A stretch of DNA of 64,000 bases from Mycolicibacterium litorale (GCA_002007745.1 CP019882.1:3224001-3288000), one strand, 5' to 3'. Counted from the stretch's first letter, positions 15,801-26,336 are shown. Notes: a model not told the origin generated them from the sequence alone. A program made the numbers and translations.

Positions 15801-15806
15801 ATTATA
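15801..15806 (-). promoter_or_regulatory. Candidate -10 box (TATAAT) for gltBD
   Basis: A perfect TATAAT is read on the minus strand in the 149-bp gap between gltB and the DUF2752 gene, about 127 bases upstream of the gltB start. No good -35 is visible, which is common in mycobacteria. It would give a leader long enough for further control; I saw no riboswitch fold in the leader. Confidence 0.5.
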
Positions 15807-15823
15807 TCAGCGCAGGCGTGGCC

Positions 15824-16210
15824 CTACCGAGTGATTAACGTGGGTACCAGCGGAAAGCCCGGCAGATTGCGGACGACGGTCCAGCTGACGGCGGCCAGCA
15901 CGATCACGACGATCGCCGGCAGCGTAAACACCCGCTGCCCCTGCTTGAGACGCAGGAGTACCCAGATCGCCAGTAGCGGCAGGCCGGCCAGCAGGAAGAC
16001 GTTGTCAACGACCGCAGCCGCCAGATCGCCGTGCAGGAGGTCGTGGGTCATCCGCAGGCCGCCGCAGGCCGGGCAGTTCCAGCCGGTGAGCAGCTTGAAG
16101 GGGCAGGGCGGGAACAACGACCCGCGCTGATGCGGGTCGGCCAGCCCGACATAGGCCAGCGCGCTGACAGCCAGCGCACCGGTGCCTATCGCAGTGGCGC
16201 TACGTTCCAT
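15824..16210 (-). CDS. DUF2752 small membrane protein
   Basis: Protein of 128 aa from ATG 16210. It has an N-terminal hydrophobic segment and two further helices, and carries the DUF2752 core: PCPFKLLTGWNCPACGGLR, with the cysteine-containing CPACGG motif and TxDLLHGD after it. The function is unknown; the cysteines could bind metal. It overlaps the preceding TM2-type gene by 11 bp, so the two are probably translated together. The pair matches Rv1615-Rv1616 of M. tuberculosis in order (from memory). Confidence 0.85.
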   Translation of the reverse strand: MERSATAIGTGALAVSALAYVGLADPHQRGSLFPPCPFKLLTGWNCPACGGLRMTHDLLHGDLAAAVVDNVFLLAGLPLLAIWVLLRLKQGQRVFTLPAIVVIVLAAVSWTVVRNLPGFPLVPTLITR

Positions 16211-16600
16211 CGCGCAGCGGCCGACCCGCCGGATCGCGCACCTTATCGGTGAGGATCAGGACCGCGTCGACGATGCCCCAGATGACCGCACCGATACCGC
16301 AGGTGACCAGCCCCACCAGCAGTTGGGCGACCCCCAAGCCGGTGTAACCCAGGTAGATCCGCCCGATCCCGACCAGGCCGAACAAGCCGAGGAGCTGCAG
16401 CAGGCCGGCGACCACCTTGGACTTGTCCGAGAACGGCTCGCCGGTCAGCGGGTGGCGTCCGAACGGAGCCGCGGGGTCGGTGTACGCACCGGGCGGTGGG
16501 TACGGCGGGGGTACTGGCCGGGCGGCGGGTAGTTGGGCGGGGGCGGATAGTAAGGCGGCGGCGTGCTGCCTTCGGTACCTCCGAACTGCGGCTCGGTCAT
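16200..16600 (-). pseudogene. TM2-domain protein with proline-rich N terminus, frameshifted
   Basis: The start is ATG 16600 (MTEPQFGGTEGS, then a Pro/Tyr-rich stretch). The frame is lost at a run of five G on the plus strand (16507-16511). The rest continues one frame over: PYPPPGAYTDPAAPFGRHPL, then LTGEPFSDKSKVVAGLLQLLG and a TM2 domain of two helices ending at 16200. Adding one base to the run joins the two parts into a normal protein of about 133 aa. TM2 proteins are small membrane proteins of unknown role. The break is probably a sequencing error. A shorter product from GTG 16415 (71 aa) is the only intact part. Confidence 0.8.
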
Positions 16601-16679
16601 GTGCACAGCATGCCAGAGCGGGGGCCCACCTAGAAGGGTTCGCCGCCCGGCACCGGCACAGAACCGAGGGCCGGACCGA

Positions 16680-18451
16680 TCACCAGGGTGTGAACGTGTG
16701 CACCAGCCATGCAGCGCCGCCGATGGCTGCTGCGCCGACGGCAAGGGGCACCAGCACCGGCGCCGCCGCTGCCACACCCGCCGCGATGCCGGCACCGGCG
16801 GCAAAACCCACCGCCCCGCCCACCACGGCACCGCCGAACCCGGCGATCCCCAACAAGCCGGCGGCGGTTGTCAGCCCGCCGCTGAGCCAACGGCCGTTCT
16901 CCTGTTCCTTGATGCCCTCGCTGTAGTCGATTGCGCTGGTCACCAATGAGAACGCGCCCAAGGCTCCGCTGGCGAGTCGGGAGGCCACGCTCGCCGGGCC
17001 CAGGTCGCCGATGACGTCCAGGGCTGTGCTCGCCAGCCCGGAGATCTGCCGAAAGACACCGTTCACCGGATCGAGGAAGGTGTTCGCCAGTTCCTGAAGT
17101 TTCCGCAGCACATCGGGTGATCCGCCGCCCGACTGGTTTCCGATCTGCTTGACAAGGTCAGCGACGCTCGAGTCAGGCGCGACACCGGTGAAGTAACTGA
17201 ACGTCACGGACTGGCCGGGATTCAGGTTGCCCGCCTTGAAGACGATGCCGATCGCGTTATCCGACGCCTCGACGTAATCCTTCGCCTGGCCGAGCCTGTC
17301 GTATTCGTAGGGATTGGAGTTGTAGAACCCGCCGGTGTAGACGACAGCCCGGGAATCCGACGAGTAGTAGAGCATCGTCACCTGGTTGCCGGTCACGGCG
17401 TCATAGCCGTCATCGGGCAGGCTGGTGGCCGTCACCAGGGAATAACGGTCGCTCGCGTATTGGCCCCGATGCCGTTGATGGTGGCGTTGTCGCCGCCGTA
17501 CGCCCGGGTGTTGTCGGGGTCGGCCGAACGCATGTACTCGACGTTGGTCTGCACCGCGCCGCTGACATTGGTGAGGGTGACGGTCGTCTTGTAAAAGGTG
17601 CTGTTGGCGTCGAACGTCTGGGTTTGAGTCACCTTCAGCGCACCGTTGACAGTCACCTGGGAAATCCCGGAAAGCGTATTTCCCGACGAATTGTCGGTGA
17701 GCGACTGGTCGGTCAACGTGGTCGCATTGCCCCAATTTCCGTTCAGGGCGCTGAAGCCGCCGTAGTTGGCGTCGTCGTAGCCGATAGACCATCGCTCCTC
17801 CGGGTCGTCAGGGAGAGTGAAGTCCAGGCGAGGATCGGTTCCTCCCAGCCCGTCTTGCTCGTAGGCCAGACCGATCCGGCTTCCGTTGCCGCCGTAGAAG
17901 TCGGAGGGTTTGCCCCCCTGGGTTCCGAGCGAGCCGACCGAGCTGATACCGAGCTCGATGTAGGCGCCGCCGAGGAAGAGCTCACCGTTCACGAGCTGGT
18001 GGCGGGGTGCCGCGCCAGTGACAGCAGCGGCGGGACGCGCGTATGCCACCGCGGATTTGACGCCGGCCCGCGGTGCTGACGCCGTCGAGGCCACACCGGT
18101 CGCCACCCGGACCCGGGACAGGTGAGTCGTCGCACCCGCGGCCGGCGCCGAGGACGTTGCGCCGCGGGTCAGGCCACCGGAAGCACCACCGGCGGCCGAT
18201 GGCCGTGCGCCCGAGGCCGAACTCTTCGCGGGCCCGGATGCGTGACTTGCCGCCGCGCCGCGAGCGCTGTCCGATCCGGCGTCGGCCTGCGCCACCCCGG
18301 AACCACCCACGAGCGCCGCGCCGACGCCCAAAGTGATGGCTCCCGCGCCCAGCCAGACGCATTTCTCGGCGTGCCGCCGCTGGTTTCGGCGCTGCCGACG
18401 GCACCGACGGCGAGCCGCCGCGGATCTCTTCGGGCTACCTTCATGGCGCAT
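16680..18451 (-). pseudogene. Exported protein of unknown function with glycine-zipper C terminus, frameshifted
   Basis: I do not recognise the family. From ATG 18451: a very Arg-rich first 30 residues, a long signal-like hydrophobic segment (about residues 31-55, ending GVAQADA), an Ala/Ser/Gly linker to about residue 140, then a beta-rich domain (GELFLGGAYIELGISS onward). The first frame stops at 17432. The coding sense continues in another frame (DRYSLVTATSLPDD) to 16680, so one base has been lost near 17450. The C-terminal 100 residues are alpha-helical and Gly/Ala-rich with GxxxG repeats, ending HTFTPW. The reconstructed length is about 590 aa. The N terminus resembles other large surface proteins of environmental mycobacteria. 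Confidence 0.6.
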
Positions 18452-18641
18452 TCAGAACCCCCCTATAGCTGCGTAAAGAGCGAACCACTCGCACTTGCGC
18501 AACAGTGGTAGCAGGCCGGGAGCGCGATGAGGTCGGTATTGGGGTGGCAGGTGGAAAAATTCACACGCCCGCAACGACGGTCGCGGTCACGGCAACGCGG
18601 CCGCAGCCGGCACCGGTCGGGGCACTACCCCCAGCCGGACG

Positions 18642-19805
18642 TCAGTCGTTGTGAAGGTCGACGCCCCAGAGCACCCGGCGAACCACCGTGCGGAACTCGC
18701 GGCGAGGCTGGGCAGGGGTCGATTGAGGTTGCGGCGCCGGGGGCGCGTCAGCTGCGGAAACCTCGACAGCGTCAGTCCCGGGTTCGGGCCCGACGTCACC
18801 GACGGCGGCGGCATCTTCGCGCTCGTGCTCGCCGGCCACCGTTGCGGCGGCGGCGATTCCCCCACCGGTCGCCACGGCCACCAGGTCCTCGGCCATCTTC
18901 TCCGCGGGCGATTCTTCGTCGGGCTCGGCCACCTCGGACTTACCGGCCAGCGAGGCCGGGTCCTCCCTGCCCTTGGGCGCCAGCAGGATGTACACCACGG
19001 CGCCGATGAACACGAACACCGATGTGAAGGAGTTGACCCGGATCCCGGCGATATGGGTGGCGGTGTCGTCGCGGAGCAACTCCACCCAGAACCGCCCGAC
19101 GCAGTAGGCCGCCACGTACGCCGCGAACAGGCGACCGTGGCCGATCTTGAACCGGCGGTCGATGTAGATCAGGAACACGAAAACCAGGACGTTCCAGACC
19201 AGCTCGTAGAGGAACGTCGGCTGCACCACCGCGGCCACCTGCCCGGTGGACACCCCGTCGAGTGAGTGGACGTCGACCATGCCGGAGGAATCGCGGCGGT
19301 AGAAGATCTCCATGCCCCAGGGCACGGTCGTCTCCCGGCCGTACAGCTCCTGGTTGAAGTAGTTGCCGAGCCGTCCGATCGCCTGCGCCAGCACGATGCC
19401 GGGTGCTATGGCGTCGCCGAACGCCGGCAGCGGTATTCCCCTGCGCCGGCAGGCGATCCAGGCACCGACAGCGCCGAGTGCGACCGCGCCCCAGATACCG
19501 AGGCCGCCGTCCCAGATCCGTAGTGCCGCGCCGAGGCCGGCGCCGCCCTCACCCCAGTAGGTGCGCCAGTCCGTCATCAGGTGGTAGAGCCGGCCACCGA
19601 TCAGACCGAACGGCACAGCCCACAGTGCGATGTCGTAGATGACGCCGCGCTCACCGCCGCGGGCTGCCCATCGGCGATCCCCGATCATCAGCGCGGCGAT
19701 GATGCCGGCGATGATGCACAGCGCATAGGCACGGATCGGCACCGGTCCGAGATGCCAGACACCCTGCGCAGGGCTGGGGAAATACGCCAAGACGGTTGTC
19801 GTCAC
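18642..19805 (-). CDS. lgt: Prolipoprotein diacylglyceryl transferase
   Basis: Transfers diacylglycerol from phosphatidylglycerol to the lipobox cysteine of prelipoproteins, in the membrane. The protein is 387 aa from GTG 19805, which overlaps the trpA stop (GTGA). The Lgt signature GRLGNYFNQELYG is present, as are the HLMTDW and FLYELVWN segments, with seven or so helices in residues 1-275. A charged Glu/Ala/Pro-rich tail of about 110 residues follows the last helix (from PKGREDPA); Lgt of other bacteria lacks such a tail, but mycobacterial ones often have it. It is part of the trp operon by overlap. Confidence 0.96.
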   Translation of the reverse strand: MTTTVLAYFPSPAQGVWHLGPVPIRAYALCIIAGIIAALMIGDRRWAARGGERGVIYDIALWAVPFGLIGGRLYHLMTDWRTYWGEGGAGLGAALRIWDGGLGIWGAVALGAVGAWIACRRRGIPLPAFGDAIAPGIVLAQAIGRLGNYFNQELYGRETTVPWGMEIFYRRDSSGMVDVHSLDGVSTGQVAAVVQPTFLYELVWNVLVFVFLIYIDRRFKIGHGRLFAAYVAAYCVGRFWVELLRDDTATHIAGIRVNSFTSVFVFIGAVVYILLAPKGREDPASLAGKSEVAEPDEESPAEKMAEDLVAVATGGGIAAAATVAGEHEREDAAAVGDVGPEPGTDAVEVSAADAPPAPQPQSTPAQPRREFRTVVRRVLWGVDLHND

Positions 19806-20614
19806 GAAGCAGGCACCTTCTGTCGCACACCCACGGCCAGTTCCTCGGTCAACGCGCGCACCGCCGGCACCCCGTCGGCCAGTGCGGAGACCAGCGCCGA
19901 ACCGACGATGACCCCGTCGGCGAAGGATGCGATCTCGGCGGCCTGTTCTCGCGAGCGCACGCCCAGACCGACCCCCACCGGGATGTCCGAGATCTCCTTG
20001 ACCCGCTGCACCAGTTCGGGCGCCGAACTGGACACCACGTCGCGCGCCCCGGTGACACCCATGGTCGACGCCGCGTAGACGAAGCCCCGTGATGCCTGCA
20101 CGGTCTTGGCCAACCGTTCCGGCGTCGAGGACGGTGCGACCAGGAAGATCCGGTCCAGGCCGTGGGCGTCGGAGGCGGCGATCCACTGCTCGGCTTCCTC
20201 GGGGATGAGATCCGGGGTGATCATCCCCAGTCCCCCGGCGGCAGCGAGGTCACGGGCCCACGCGTCAACGCCGTAGTGCAGCATCAGGTTCCAGTACGTC
20301 ATCACGACAGGGCTGCCGCCCGCGGCGCTGATGGCCTCGACCACCCGCAGCGTGTCCCGGACCCGCACACCACCCTGCAGCGCAACCTCCGTCGCGGTGG
20401 CGATCACTGGGCCGTCCATCCCCGGGTCGGAGTAGGGCACCCCGACTTCGATGATGTCGCAACCAGATTCGGCCATCGCAACCATCGCCTCGATCGACGT
20501 CGAAACGTCGGGGTAGCCGGTGGGCAGGTAACCGATCAGTGCGGCGCGGCCCTGCTCGTGGCACGCAGCGAAGACCCCGCCCAGCCGACCGGACTGGCTG
20601 TGCTCGACGGTCAT
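19802..20614 (-). CDS. trpA: Tryptophan synthase alpha subunit
   Basis: Cleaves indole-3-glycerol phosphate to indole, which passes to TrpB. The protein is 270 aa from ATG 20614, which overlaps the trpB stop (ATGA). The barrel contains [11 protein letters not shown], the catalytic Glu in [12 protein letters not shown] and the catalytic Asp in the mycobacterial form GMDGP (other bacteria have VADGP). The phosphate-binding GVGLGVRS and IVGSALV segments are present. The frame is intact. Confidence 0.97.
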   Translation of the reverse strand: MTVEHSQSGRLGGVFAACHEQGRAALIGYLPTGYPDVSTSIEAMVAMAESGCDIIEVGVPYSDPGMDGPVIATATEVALQGGVRVRDTLRVVEAISAAGGSPVVMTYWNLMLHYGVDAWARDLAAAGGLGMITPDLIPEEAEQWIAASDAHGLDRIFLVAPSSTPERLAKTVQASRGFVYAASTMGVTGARDVVSSSAPELVQRVKEISDIPVGVGLGVRSREQAAEIASFADGVIVGSALVSALADGVPAVRALTEELAVGVRQKVPAS

Positions 20615-21882
20615 GAGACTCCTGTGCCGGTGTCGTCCATCAGTCCGAACCACTTGGCCGCCGTCTCGACGTCCTTGTCACCGCGCCCGGACAAGTTCAC
20701 CAGGATGATCGAACCGGGGCCCAGTTCAGCGGCCAGCTTCACCGCGCCGGCCACCGCGTGCGCCGACTCGATGGCGGGGATGATGCCCTCCAGCCGGCAC
20801 AACAGCCGGAAGGCGTCCATCGCCTCGACGTCGGTGATCGGCCGGTACTCGGCGCGGCCCAAGTCCTTGAGGAACGCATGCTCGGGTCCGACACCGGGAT
20901 AGTCCAGACCGGCCGAGATCGAGTGCGACTCGATGGTCTGGCCGTCCTCGTTCTGCAGCAGATAGGAATACGAGCCCTGGAACGCCCCTGGCGTTCCACC
21001 GGTGAAAGTCGCTGCGTGCCTTCCAGTTTCGACACCGTCGCCGGCGGCTTCGAAGCCGACCAGTCGCACGCCGGTGTCGTCGATGAACGGGTGGAAGATG
21101 CCGATCGCGTTGGAGCCGCCACCCACGCAGGCAGCGATGACGTCGGGCAGCCGACCCGCCTGAGCCAACATCTGTGTGCGCGCCTCCAGCCCGATGATGC
21201 GCTGGAAGTCGCGGACCATGGCCGGGAACGGATGCGGTCCAGCGGCCGTCCCGAAGCAGTAGTAAGTACTGTCGGCGTTGGTGACCCAGTCCCGGAAGGC
21301 GTCGTTGATGGCATCCTTGAGGGTCTTGGAACCGGATTCCACCGACACCACCTCGGCGCCCAGCAGTCGCATGCGGGCCACGTTGAGGGCTTGGCGCGCG
21401 GTGTCCACCGCACCCATGTAGATCACACACTCCAGACCGAGCAGCGCGCAGGCGGTGGCGGTGGCCACGCCGTGCTGGCCGGCCCCGGTCTCGGCGATCA
21501 CCCGGGTCTTGCCCATCTGCTTGGCCAGCAACGCCTGACCCAGCACGTTGTTGATCTTGTGCGATCCGGTGTGGTTGAGGTCCTCGCGCTTGAGGAAGAT
21601 TCGCGCGCCGCCGAGATGCTCGGACAACCGCTTCGCCTCGTAGAGCGGTGACGGCCGGCCCGCGTAGTGGGTCTGCAGGTTGTCCAGCCGGTCCAGGAAC
21701 TCCTGATCGGTGCGGGCCTTCTCGTAGGCGGCCGTCACCTCTTCGATCACGGCCATCAACGCCTCGGGCACATAGCGGCCGCCGTACACACCGAAGTGCC
21801 CGCGCGCGTCGGGCTCATGAGCCGTCGGCTCCGCCACCGCCGCACTCATGCGGGGCACGTTCGGCGTCGAGGTGTCAGCCAC
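20611..21882 (-). CDS. trpB: Tryptophan synthase beta subunit
   Basis: PLP enzyme that joins indole and serine to tryptophan. The protein is 423 aa from GTG 21882, three bases after trpC. The PLP lysine is in [11 protein letters not shown], followed by the [10 protein letters not shown] substrate loop and the GGGSNAIG phosphate-binding loop. The extra 20 or so N-terminal residues before [13 protein letters not shown] are typical of mycobacterial TrpB. Confidence 0.97.
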   Translation of the reverse strand: MADTSTPNVPRMSAAVAEPTAHEPDARGHFGVYGGRYVPEALMAVIEEVTAAYEKARTDQEFLDRLDNLQTHYAGRPSPLYEAKRLSEHLGGARIFLKREDLNHTGSHKINNVLGQALLAKQMGKTRVIAETGAGQHGVATATACALLGLECVIYMGAVDTARQALNVARMRLLGAEVVSVESGSKTLKDAINDAFRDWVTNADSTYYCFGTAAGPHPFPAMVRDFQRIIGLEARTQMLAQAGRLPDVIAACVGGGSNAIGIFHPFIDDTGVRLVGFEAAGDGVETGRHAATFTGGTPGAFQGSYSYLLQNEDGQTIESHSISAGLDYPGVGPEHAFLKDLGRAEYRPITDVEAMDAFRLLCRLEGIIPAIESAHAVAGAVKLAAELGPGSIILVNLSGRGDKDVETAAKWFGLMDDTGTGVS

Positions 21883-21885
21883 GAC

Positions 21886-22704
21886 TCAGCGGGCGGGTTT
21901 CGGGCACGACGGATGGGCTCCTGCGGTCACCAGATCGGCCACCGCGCTGCGCGGGTCACCGCTGGTGACCAGACCTTCGCCGACCAGCACGGCGTCAGCG
22001 CCGGCGCCGGCGTAGGCCAGCAGGTCGGCGGTGCCGCGAACGCCGGACTCGGCGACGCGGATGACGTCGGAGGGCAATCCGGGTGCGATCCGCGCGAAGC
22101 AGTCCCGGTCGACCTGCAGCGTCTTGAGGTCGCGGGCGTTCACGCCGATCACCTTGGCGCCGGCCTGCAATGCGCGGCTGGCCTCTTCCTCGGTGTGCAC
22201 CTCGACCAGCGCGGTCATCCCGAGTGACTCGGTGCGCTCCAGCAGTGATTCCAGGGCGGGCTGCTCCAGTGCGGCGACGATGAGCAGCAGCATGTCGGCG
22301 CCATGCGCCCTGGCCTCGTGGATCTGGTAGGGCCGGACGATGAAGTCTTTGCGCAGCACCGGGATCGAGACCGCGGCGCGTACCGCGTCGAGATCGGCCA
22401 GTGAGCCGTGGAACCGACGCTCCTCGGTCAGCACGCTGATCACCCGCGCACCGCCGCTCTGGTAGGCGCCGGCCAGTTCGGCCGGATCGGCGATGTTGGC
22501 GAGCTGGCCACGGGATGGGCTGGCGCGCTTGACTTCGGCGATCACCGCGATGCCCGGCGCGCGAAGCGCGGCCAGCACGTTCAGCGGCGGCGGTGCGGCC
22601 TCGGCGGCCGCCTTCACCTCGGCCAGGCTCACGATCGCCTCACGGGCGGCAACGTCAGCACGGACTCCCTCGATGATGGAGTCGAGCACGGTTGCCGAAC
22701 TCAT
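21886..22704 (-). CDS. trpC: Indole-3-glycerol phosphate synthase
   Basis: Converts carboxyphenylaminodeoxyribulose phosphate to indole-3-glycerol phosphate. The protein is 272 aa from ATG 22704 ([17 protein letters not shown]); the frame is open further upstream but that part has no family resemblance. Catalytic landmarks are [11 protein letters not shown] (Lys), [17 protein letters not shown] (Lys) and GVNARDLKT (Asn/Arg). It lies 78 bp after the membrane protein gene in the trp operon. Confidence 0.96.
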   Translation of the reverse strand: MSSATVLDSIIEGVRADVAAREAIVSLAEVKAAAEAAPPPLNVLAALRAPGIAVIAEVKRASPSRGQLANIADPAELAGAYQSGGARVISVLTEERRFHGSLADLDAVRAAVSIPVLRKDFIVRPYQIHEARAHGADMLLLIVAALEQPALESLLERTESLGMTALVEVHTEEEASRALQAGAKVIGVNARDLKTLQVDRDCFARIAPGLPSDVIRVAESGVRGTADLLAYAGAGADAVLVGEGLVTSGDPRSAVADLVTAGAHPSCPKPAR

Positions 22705-22782
22705 GCCAACCGAATCCCTTCTCGCGCCATGCCGATCACGCTTGTGTCCTAGGAAGGGTAGCCGCATCACACCGCGCACTGC

Positions 22783-23381
22783 TCACCGCCCCTCGGTGTC
22801 GACGGGTCGTTCGGTGGGATCGCGCCCCTCATCGAGTGCGTCCCACATTCCCCGCTCCGAGACGGCCGGGTCACCGTCGTCCTCGCGGGCGGCGCTGCGC
22901 CGCGCCCCGGGTGCCGCGTATTTCGCCGTCGCCTGCCGCCCGGAAGCCGCTGAGCGCATCAGGAACACCGCCGCGACCAGCGCAGCCACCGCCGCCGCCA
23001 CCACCAGCGCCGCCCCGGGTAATGCCGCTGACTACCGACCAGCGACCACACCGGCACCTGCGCAAGCTCGGCAGCCCGCGGTCCCACGTCGGGCATCACC
23101 ATCAGACTGATGCCCAGATAGCCGAGCAGCAGCGTGACCACCCCGACCAGCACCGCCACCGCGCGCAGCCCCCAGCCGCGCACCGCGAGCCCGGCGACGG
23201 CAGCGGCCAGCAACAACACCGCCAACGGCAGCAGGGCGTTCGACCAGCTGGCACCGGACAGGGTGACGGTCTTGGGTTGGCCGAGCCCGTCGAACGACGT
23301 CACCGCCACCCACGGCAGCCGGGAGGCCACCCACAGGGCGACCGCTGCGACGACCAGCAGGAGCTGTCCGACGCGGATCAC
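22783..23381 (-). pseudogene. TIGR02234-family trp-operon membrane protein, frameshifted
   Basis: This family sits between trpE and trpC in actinobacteria and is of unknown function. The GTG start at 23381 overlaps the trpE stop by 4 bp. The first part (to about residue 118, ending PVWSLVGS) has three hydrophobic helices. The frame is then lost near 23030; the fourth helix and the acidic tail (ALPGAALVVAAAVAALVAAV, later ending ERPVDTEGR) continue in another frame to 22783. One missing base explains it. Reconstructed, the protein is about 199 aa with four helices, as in relatives. Confidence 0.83.
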
Positions 23382-24927
23382 GGCTCACCCAGGGTTTCGG
23401 CGGCAGCGATCGCGTTGAGAACGGCCTTGGCCTTGTTGGCGGCTTCGGTGTACTCGTAGGGGCCGTTCGAGTCGGCGACCACCCCGCCGCCGGCCTGCAC
23501 ATAGGCGGTGCCGTTGCGCATCAGCGCGGTGCGGATGGCGATCGCGAAGTCGGCGTTGCCCGCGAAGTCCAGATAGCCGACGACGCCGCCGTAGAGGCCG
23601 CGCCGGGTCTTCTCGATCTCCTCGATGAGTTCCATCGCCCGCACCTTCGGCGCGCCGGACAGCGTGCCGGCCGGGAAACACGCGGTGACCGCGTCGAGCG
23701 GGGTCCGTCCCTCGGCGAGTTGCCCGGTGACCGTCGACACCAGATGCATGACGTGGCTGTAACGCTCGATGTGGCTGTAGTCCTCGACCCGGACCGTACC
23801 GGGCACACACACCCGGCCCAGATCGTTGCGACCGAGGTCGACCAGCATCAGGTGCTCGGCGCGTTCCTTCTCGTCGGCCAGCAGCTCCTTCTCGAGCAGC
23901 TGATCCTCCTCCTCGGTCTGGCCGCGCCACCGGGTACCGGCGATCGGATGTGTGGTGGCCCAGCCGTCCTTGACCGTCACCAACGCCTCCGGGCTGGAGC
24001 CGACGATCGAGAATGCCGTTCCCCCAGTCTCGTCGGGGATGTGCATCAGATACATGTACGGACTGGGGTTGGTCACCCGCAGCATCCGGTAGACGTCGAT
24101 GGGGTCGACGGTGGTGTCCATCTCGAACCGCTGGGAGGGCACCACCTGGAACGCCTCACCGGCTTCGATCTCCTTGACCAGCCGCTCCACCATCGCGCTG
24201 TACTCCTCGACGGTGCGCTGCGAACGGTGCTGGGGGCGGGCCGGGAGAAGGTCGCCACGGTGGACGACAGCGGCTGCCCCAGCGCCTCGGTCATCACGTC
24301 GAGGCGGGCGACGGCGTCGTCATAGGCCCAGTCGACCCGTTCGTCGGTGCCGTTCCAGTTCACCGCGTTCGCGATCAGGGTGATGGTGCCCTCGTGATGG
24401 TCGACGGCGGCGAGGTCGGTGGCCAGCAGCAGCAGCATGTCGGGCAGCCCGAGGTCGTCGACGGCCAACTCGGGCAGCCGCTCCAGCCGGCGCACGAAGT
24501 CGTAGGCGAAGAACCCGACCATGCCGCCGGAGAGCGGCGGCACCCCGTCGAGCGGGCCGGTGGACAGCAGTGCCATCGTCTCGCGCAGCGCCTGCAGCGG
24601 ATCGCCGCCGGTCGGGGCGTCGCGCGGGGTGGCCCCCAGCCAGACGGCCTCGCCGTCGCGCACCGTCAGCGCCGACGGCGCGCCGGCCCCGATGAACGAC
24701 CAGCGCGACCACGAACGGCCGTTCTCGGCGGACTCGAGCAGGAAGGTTCCGGGACGGTTGGCGGCCAGCTTCCGGTACGCCGACAGCGGCGTCTCACTGT
24801 CCGCGAGCACCTTGCGGGTCACCGGCACCACGCGATGCTCGGCGGCCAGCGCGCGGAACTCGTCGCGCGTGGTGGTGGCGGTAGCAGATGTCGCCGGCCG
24901 AGCGGCTCCGGCGAGATTGGAATGCAC
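23378..24927 (-). pseudogene. trpE: Anthranilate synthase component I, frameshifted
   Basis: Makes anthranilate from chorismate, the first step of tryptophan synthesis. Start GTG 24927 (VHSNLAG), as in M. tuberculosis TrpE. The N-terminal domain, with the [11 protein letters not shown] feedback site, reads normally to [13 protein letters not shown] run (24232-24236 on the plus strand as G) is one base short; the sequence resumes in another frame as [18 protein letters not shown] and runs to the end with [31 protein letters not shown] and the [13 protein letters not shown] motif. Corrected length is 516 aa. The gene is certainly needed if the cell makes tryptophan, so an assembly error is likely. 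Confidence 0.92.
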
Positions 24928-24958
24928 GGATACATTCTCCCAGACCCGGCGGCCCGGT

Positions 24959-24986
24959 TTGACCGGCATCTCGGCGGGCGTAGCCT
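24959..24986 (+). promoter_or_regulatory. Candidate promoter of bcpB
   Basis: TTGACC (24959-24964) and TAGCCT (24981-24986) are spaced by 16 bp. The -10 ends 8 bases before ATG 24995, so the transcript would be leaderless or nearly so. On the opposite strand a weaker GAGAAT six bases before the trpE GTG suggests that trpE may be leaderless too. Confidence 0.5.
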
Positions 24987-24994
24987 GGTCAGCC

Positions 24995-25450
24995 ATGAAA
25001 CGTGGTGACCAGGTTTCCGACTTCGAGCTGCCGGACCAGACCGGCACCGTGCGATCGCTGACCAGTCTGCTCGCCGACGGACCCGTCGTCCTGTTCTTCT
25101 ATCCCGCCGCGATGACCCCGGGCTGCACCAAGGAAGCCTGCCACTTCCGCGATCTGGCCTCGGAGTTCGCCGCGGTGGGCGCCAGCCGCGTCGGCATCAG
25201 CACCGACGAGGTGGACAAGCAGGCCAAGTTCGCCGACTCGCAGCGATTCGACTACCCGCTGTTGTCCGACGCCGACGGCGCCGTGGCCACCATGTTCGGC
25301 GTCAAGCGCGGCCTGCTCGGCAAGTTCCTGCCGGTCAAGCGCACCACCTTTGTCATCGACACCGACCGCACCGTCCTGGATGTGATCTCCTCCGAGGTCA
25401 ACATGGACACCCACGCCGACAAGGCGCTGGAGGTTCTCAAGGCGCGCTGA
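24995..25450 (+). CDS. bcpB: Peroxiredoxin, BCP type
   Basis: Thiol peroxidase of the bacterioferritin-comigratory protein (PrxQ) family; reduces hydroperoxides with electrons from thioredoxin. The protein is 151 aa from ATG 24995. Peroxidatic Cys44 lies in [15 protein letters not shown], with a resolving Cys49 five residues later, and the catalytic Arg region VKRTTFVID follows. It is divergent from trpE and matches Rv1608c in position (from memory). It has no partner thioredoxin gene nearby. Confidence 0.93.
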   Translation: MKRGDQVSDFELPDQTGTVRSLTSLLADGPVVLFFYPAAMTPGCTKEACHFRDLASEFAAVGASRVGISTDEVDKQAKFADSQRFDYPLLSDADGAVATMFGVKRGLLGKFLPVKRTTFVIDTDRTVLDVISSEVNMDTHADKALEVLKAR

Positions 25451-25625
25451 CGGATCGCGAGTAGGCCTGGATCACCGCGTGGGCGGTGCACCCGGTGCCG
25501 TCCGGGTCGGTCGCCGGATGCGTGCGTCACCAATCGATTTCACGTTCTGACCGGCCCGCGACATCAGCCCGCGCGGTGTTCGGCCAGACCCTTGTTTGAG
25601 CGCGTCCTGTCGGCGAGACGGTACG

Positions 25626-25644
25626 CTACTCCTCAGACAAGTAG
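25626..25644 (+). promoter_or_regulatory. Candidate operator of the FadR-type regulator
   Basis: Perfect 5-bp inverted repeat CTACT-9-AGTAG, just downstream of a -10-like TACGCT (25622-25627) and 11 bp before ATG 25656. Autoregulation at such a site is usual for GntR regulators. The site overlaps the ribosome-binding purines AGAGAGG only at its end. Confidence 0.4.
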
Positions 25645-25655
25645 AGAGGTTCACG

Positions 25656-26336
25656 ATGGTTTCACCGGTTGCGCAGGTGCAGCGCCACCCACTCGCCGCC
25701 CAGACCGCGGAGCTGCTGCTGTCTCGGATCCGGGCCGGCGAATGGCCACTGGGACACCGGCTTCCCGGCGAAACCACCCTGGCGGCCCAACTCGGGGTCG
25801 GCCGGTCCACGCTGCGCGAGGCGATCCGTGAGCTGGCCGGCAAGGGGGTGCTGGACAGTCGACAGGGCGCCGGCGTGTTCGTCACCGCCCTGGAGGCGAG
25901 CGAGGACTGGGACACCATCCTGCGCCGGACCACCATCGCCGCGGTGATCGAAGCCCGGATCGCGATCGAGGCCGAGGCCGCCGCACTGGCCGCGACCCGG
26001 CGCACCCCCGCCGACCTGCGGACCATCCGGCGCGCCCTGGCTGCCCGCGGAGTGCTGGGCATGTCGGTGCCCGACCACGTCGACGCCGATGCCGCGTTTC
26101 ACCGTGCCGTCGTGGCGGCCGCGCACAACGACGTCCTGACCCAGTTGTTCGACGCCTTTCTGCCGCGGCTGCGGCTGGCGATGATCGACATGCTCAAGAT
26201 CCACCCGGTCCCGTCCGAGGAGGCCGACCACGCGGCGCACCGAGAGTTGGCCGAGGCCATCGCCGGCCGAAATCCCGCCGTGGCGGCCGCCGCCAGCAGA
26301 TCACACCTGAGCTCGTTGAAGGAGTCCTTCGCATGA
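25656..26336 (+). CDS. GntR/FadR-family transcriptional regulator
   Basis: Protein of 226 aa from ATG 25656. An N-terminal winged helix (about residues 12-75: GEWPLGHRLPGETTLAAQLGVGRSTLREAIRELAGKGVL, here quoted only as its landmarks GRSTLREAI and DSRQGAGVFV) is followed by an all-helical FCD effector domain with the Asp/His pattern DADAAFHRAVV and HREL near the end. It overlaps the following ABC ATPase by 4 bp (ATGA), so it very likely controls that gene. The ligand is unknown. The 205 bp upstream hold no clear gene. Confidence 0.9.
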   Translation: MVSPVAQVQRHPLAAQTAELLLSRIRAGEWPLGHRLPGETTLAAQLGVGRSTLREAIRELAGKGVLDSRQGAGVFVTALEASEDWDTILRRTTIAAVIEARIAIEAEAAALAATRRTPADLRTIRRALAARGVLGMSVPDHVDADAAFHRAVVAAAHNDVLTQLFDAFLPRLRLAMIDMLKIHPVPSEEADHAAHRELAEAIAGRNPAVAAAASRSHLSSLKESFA

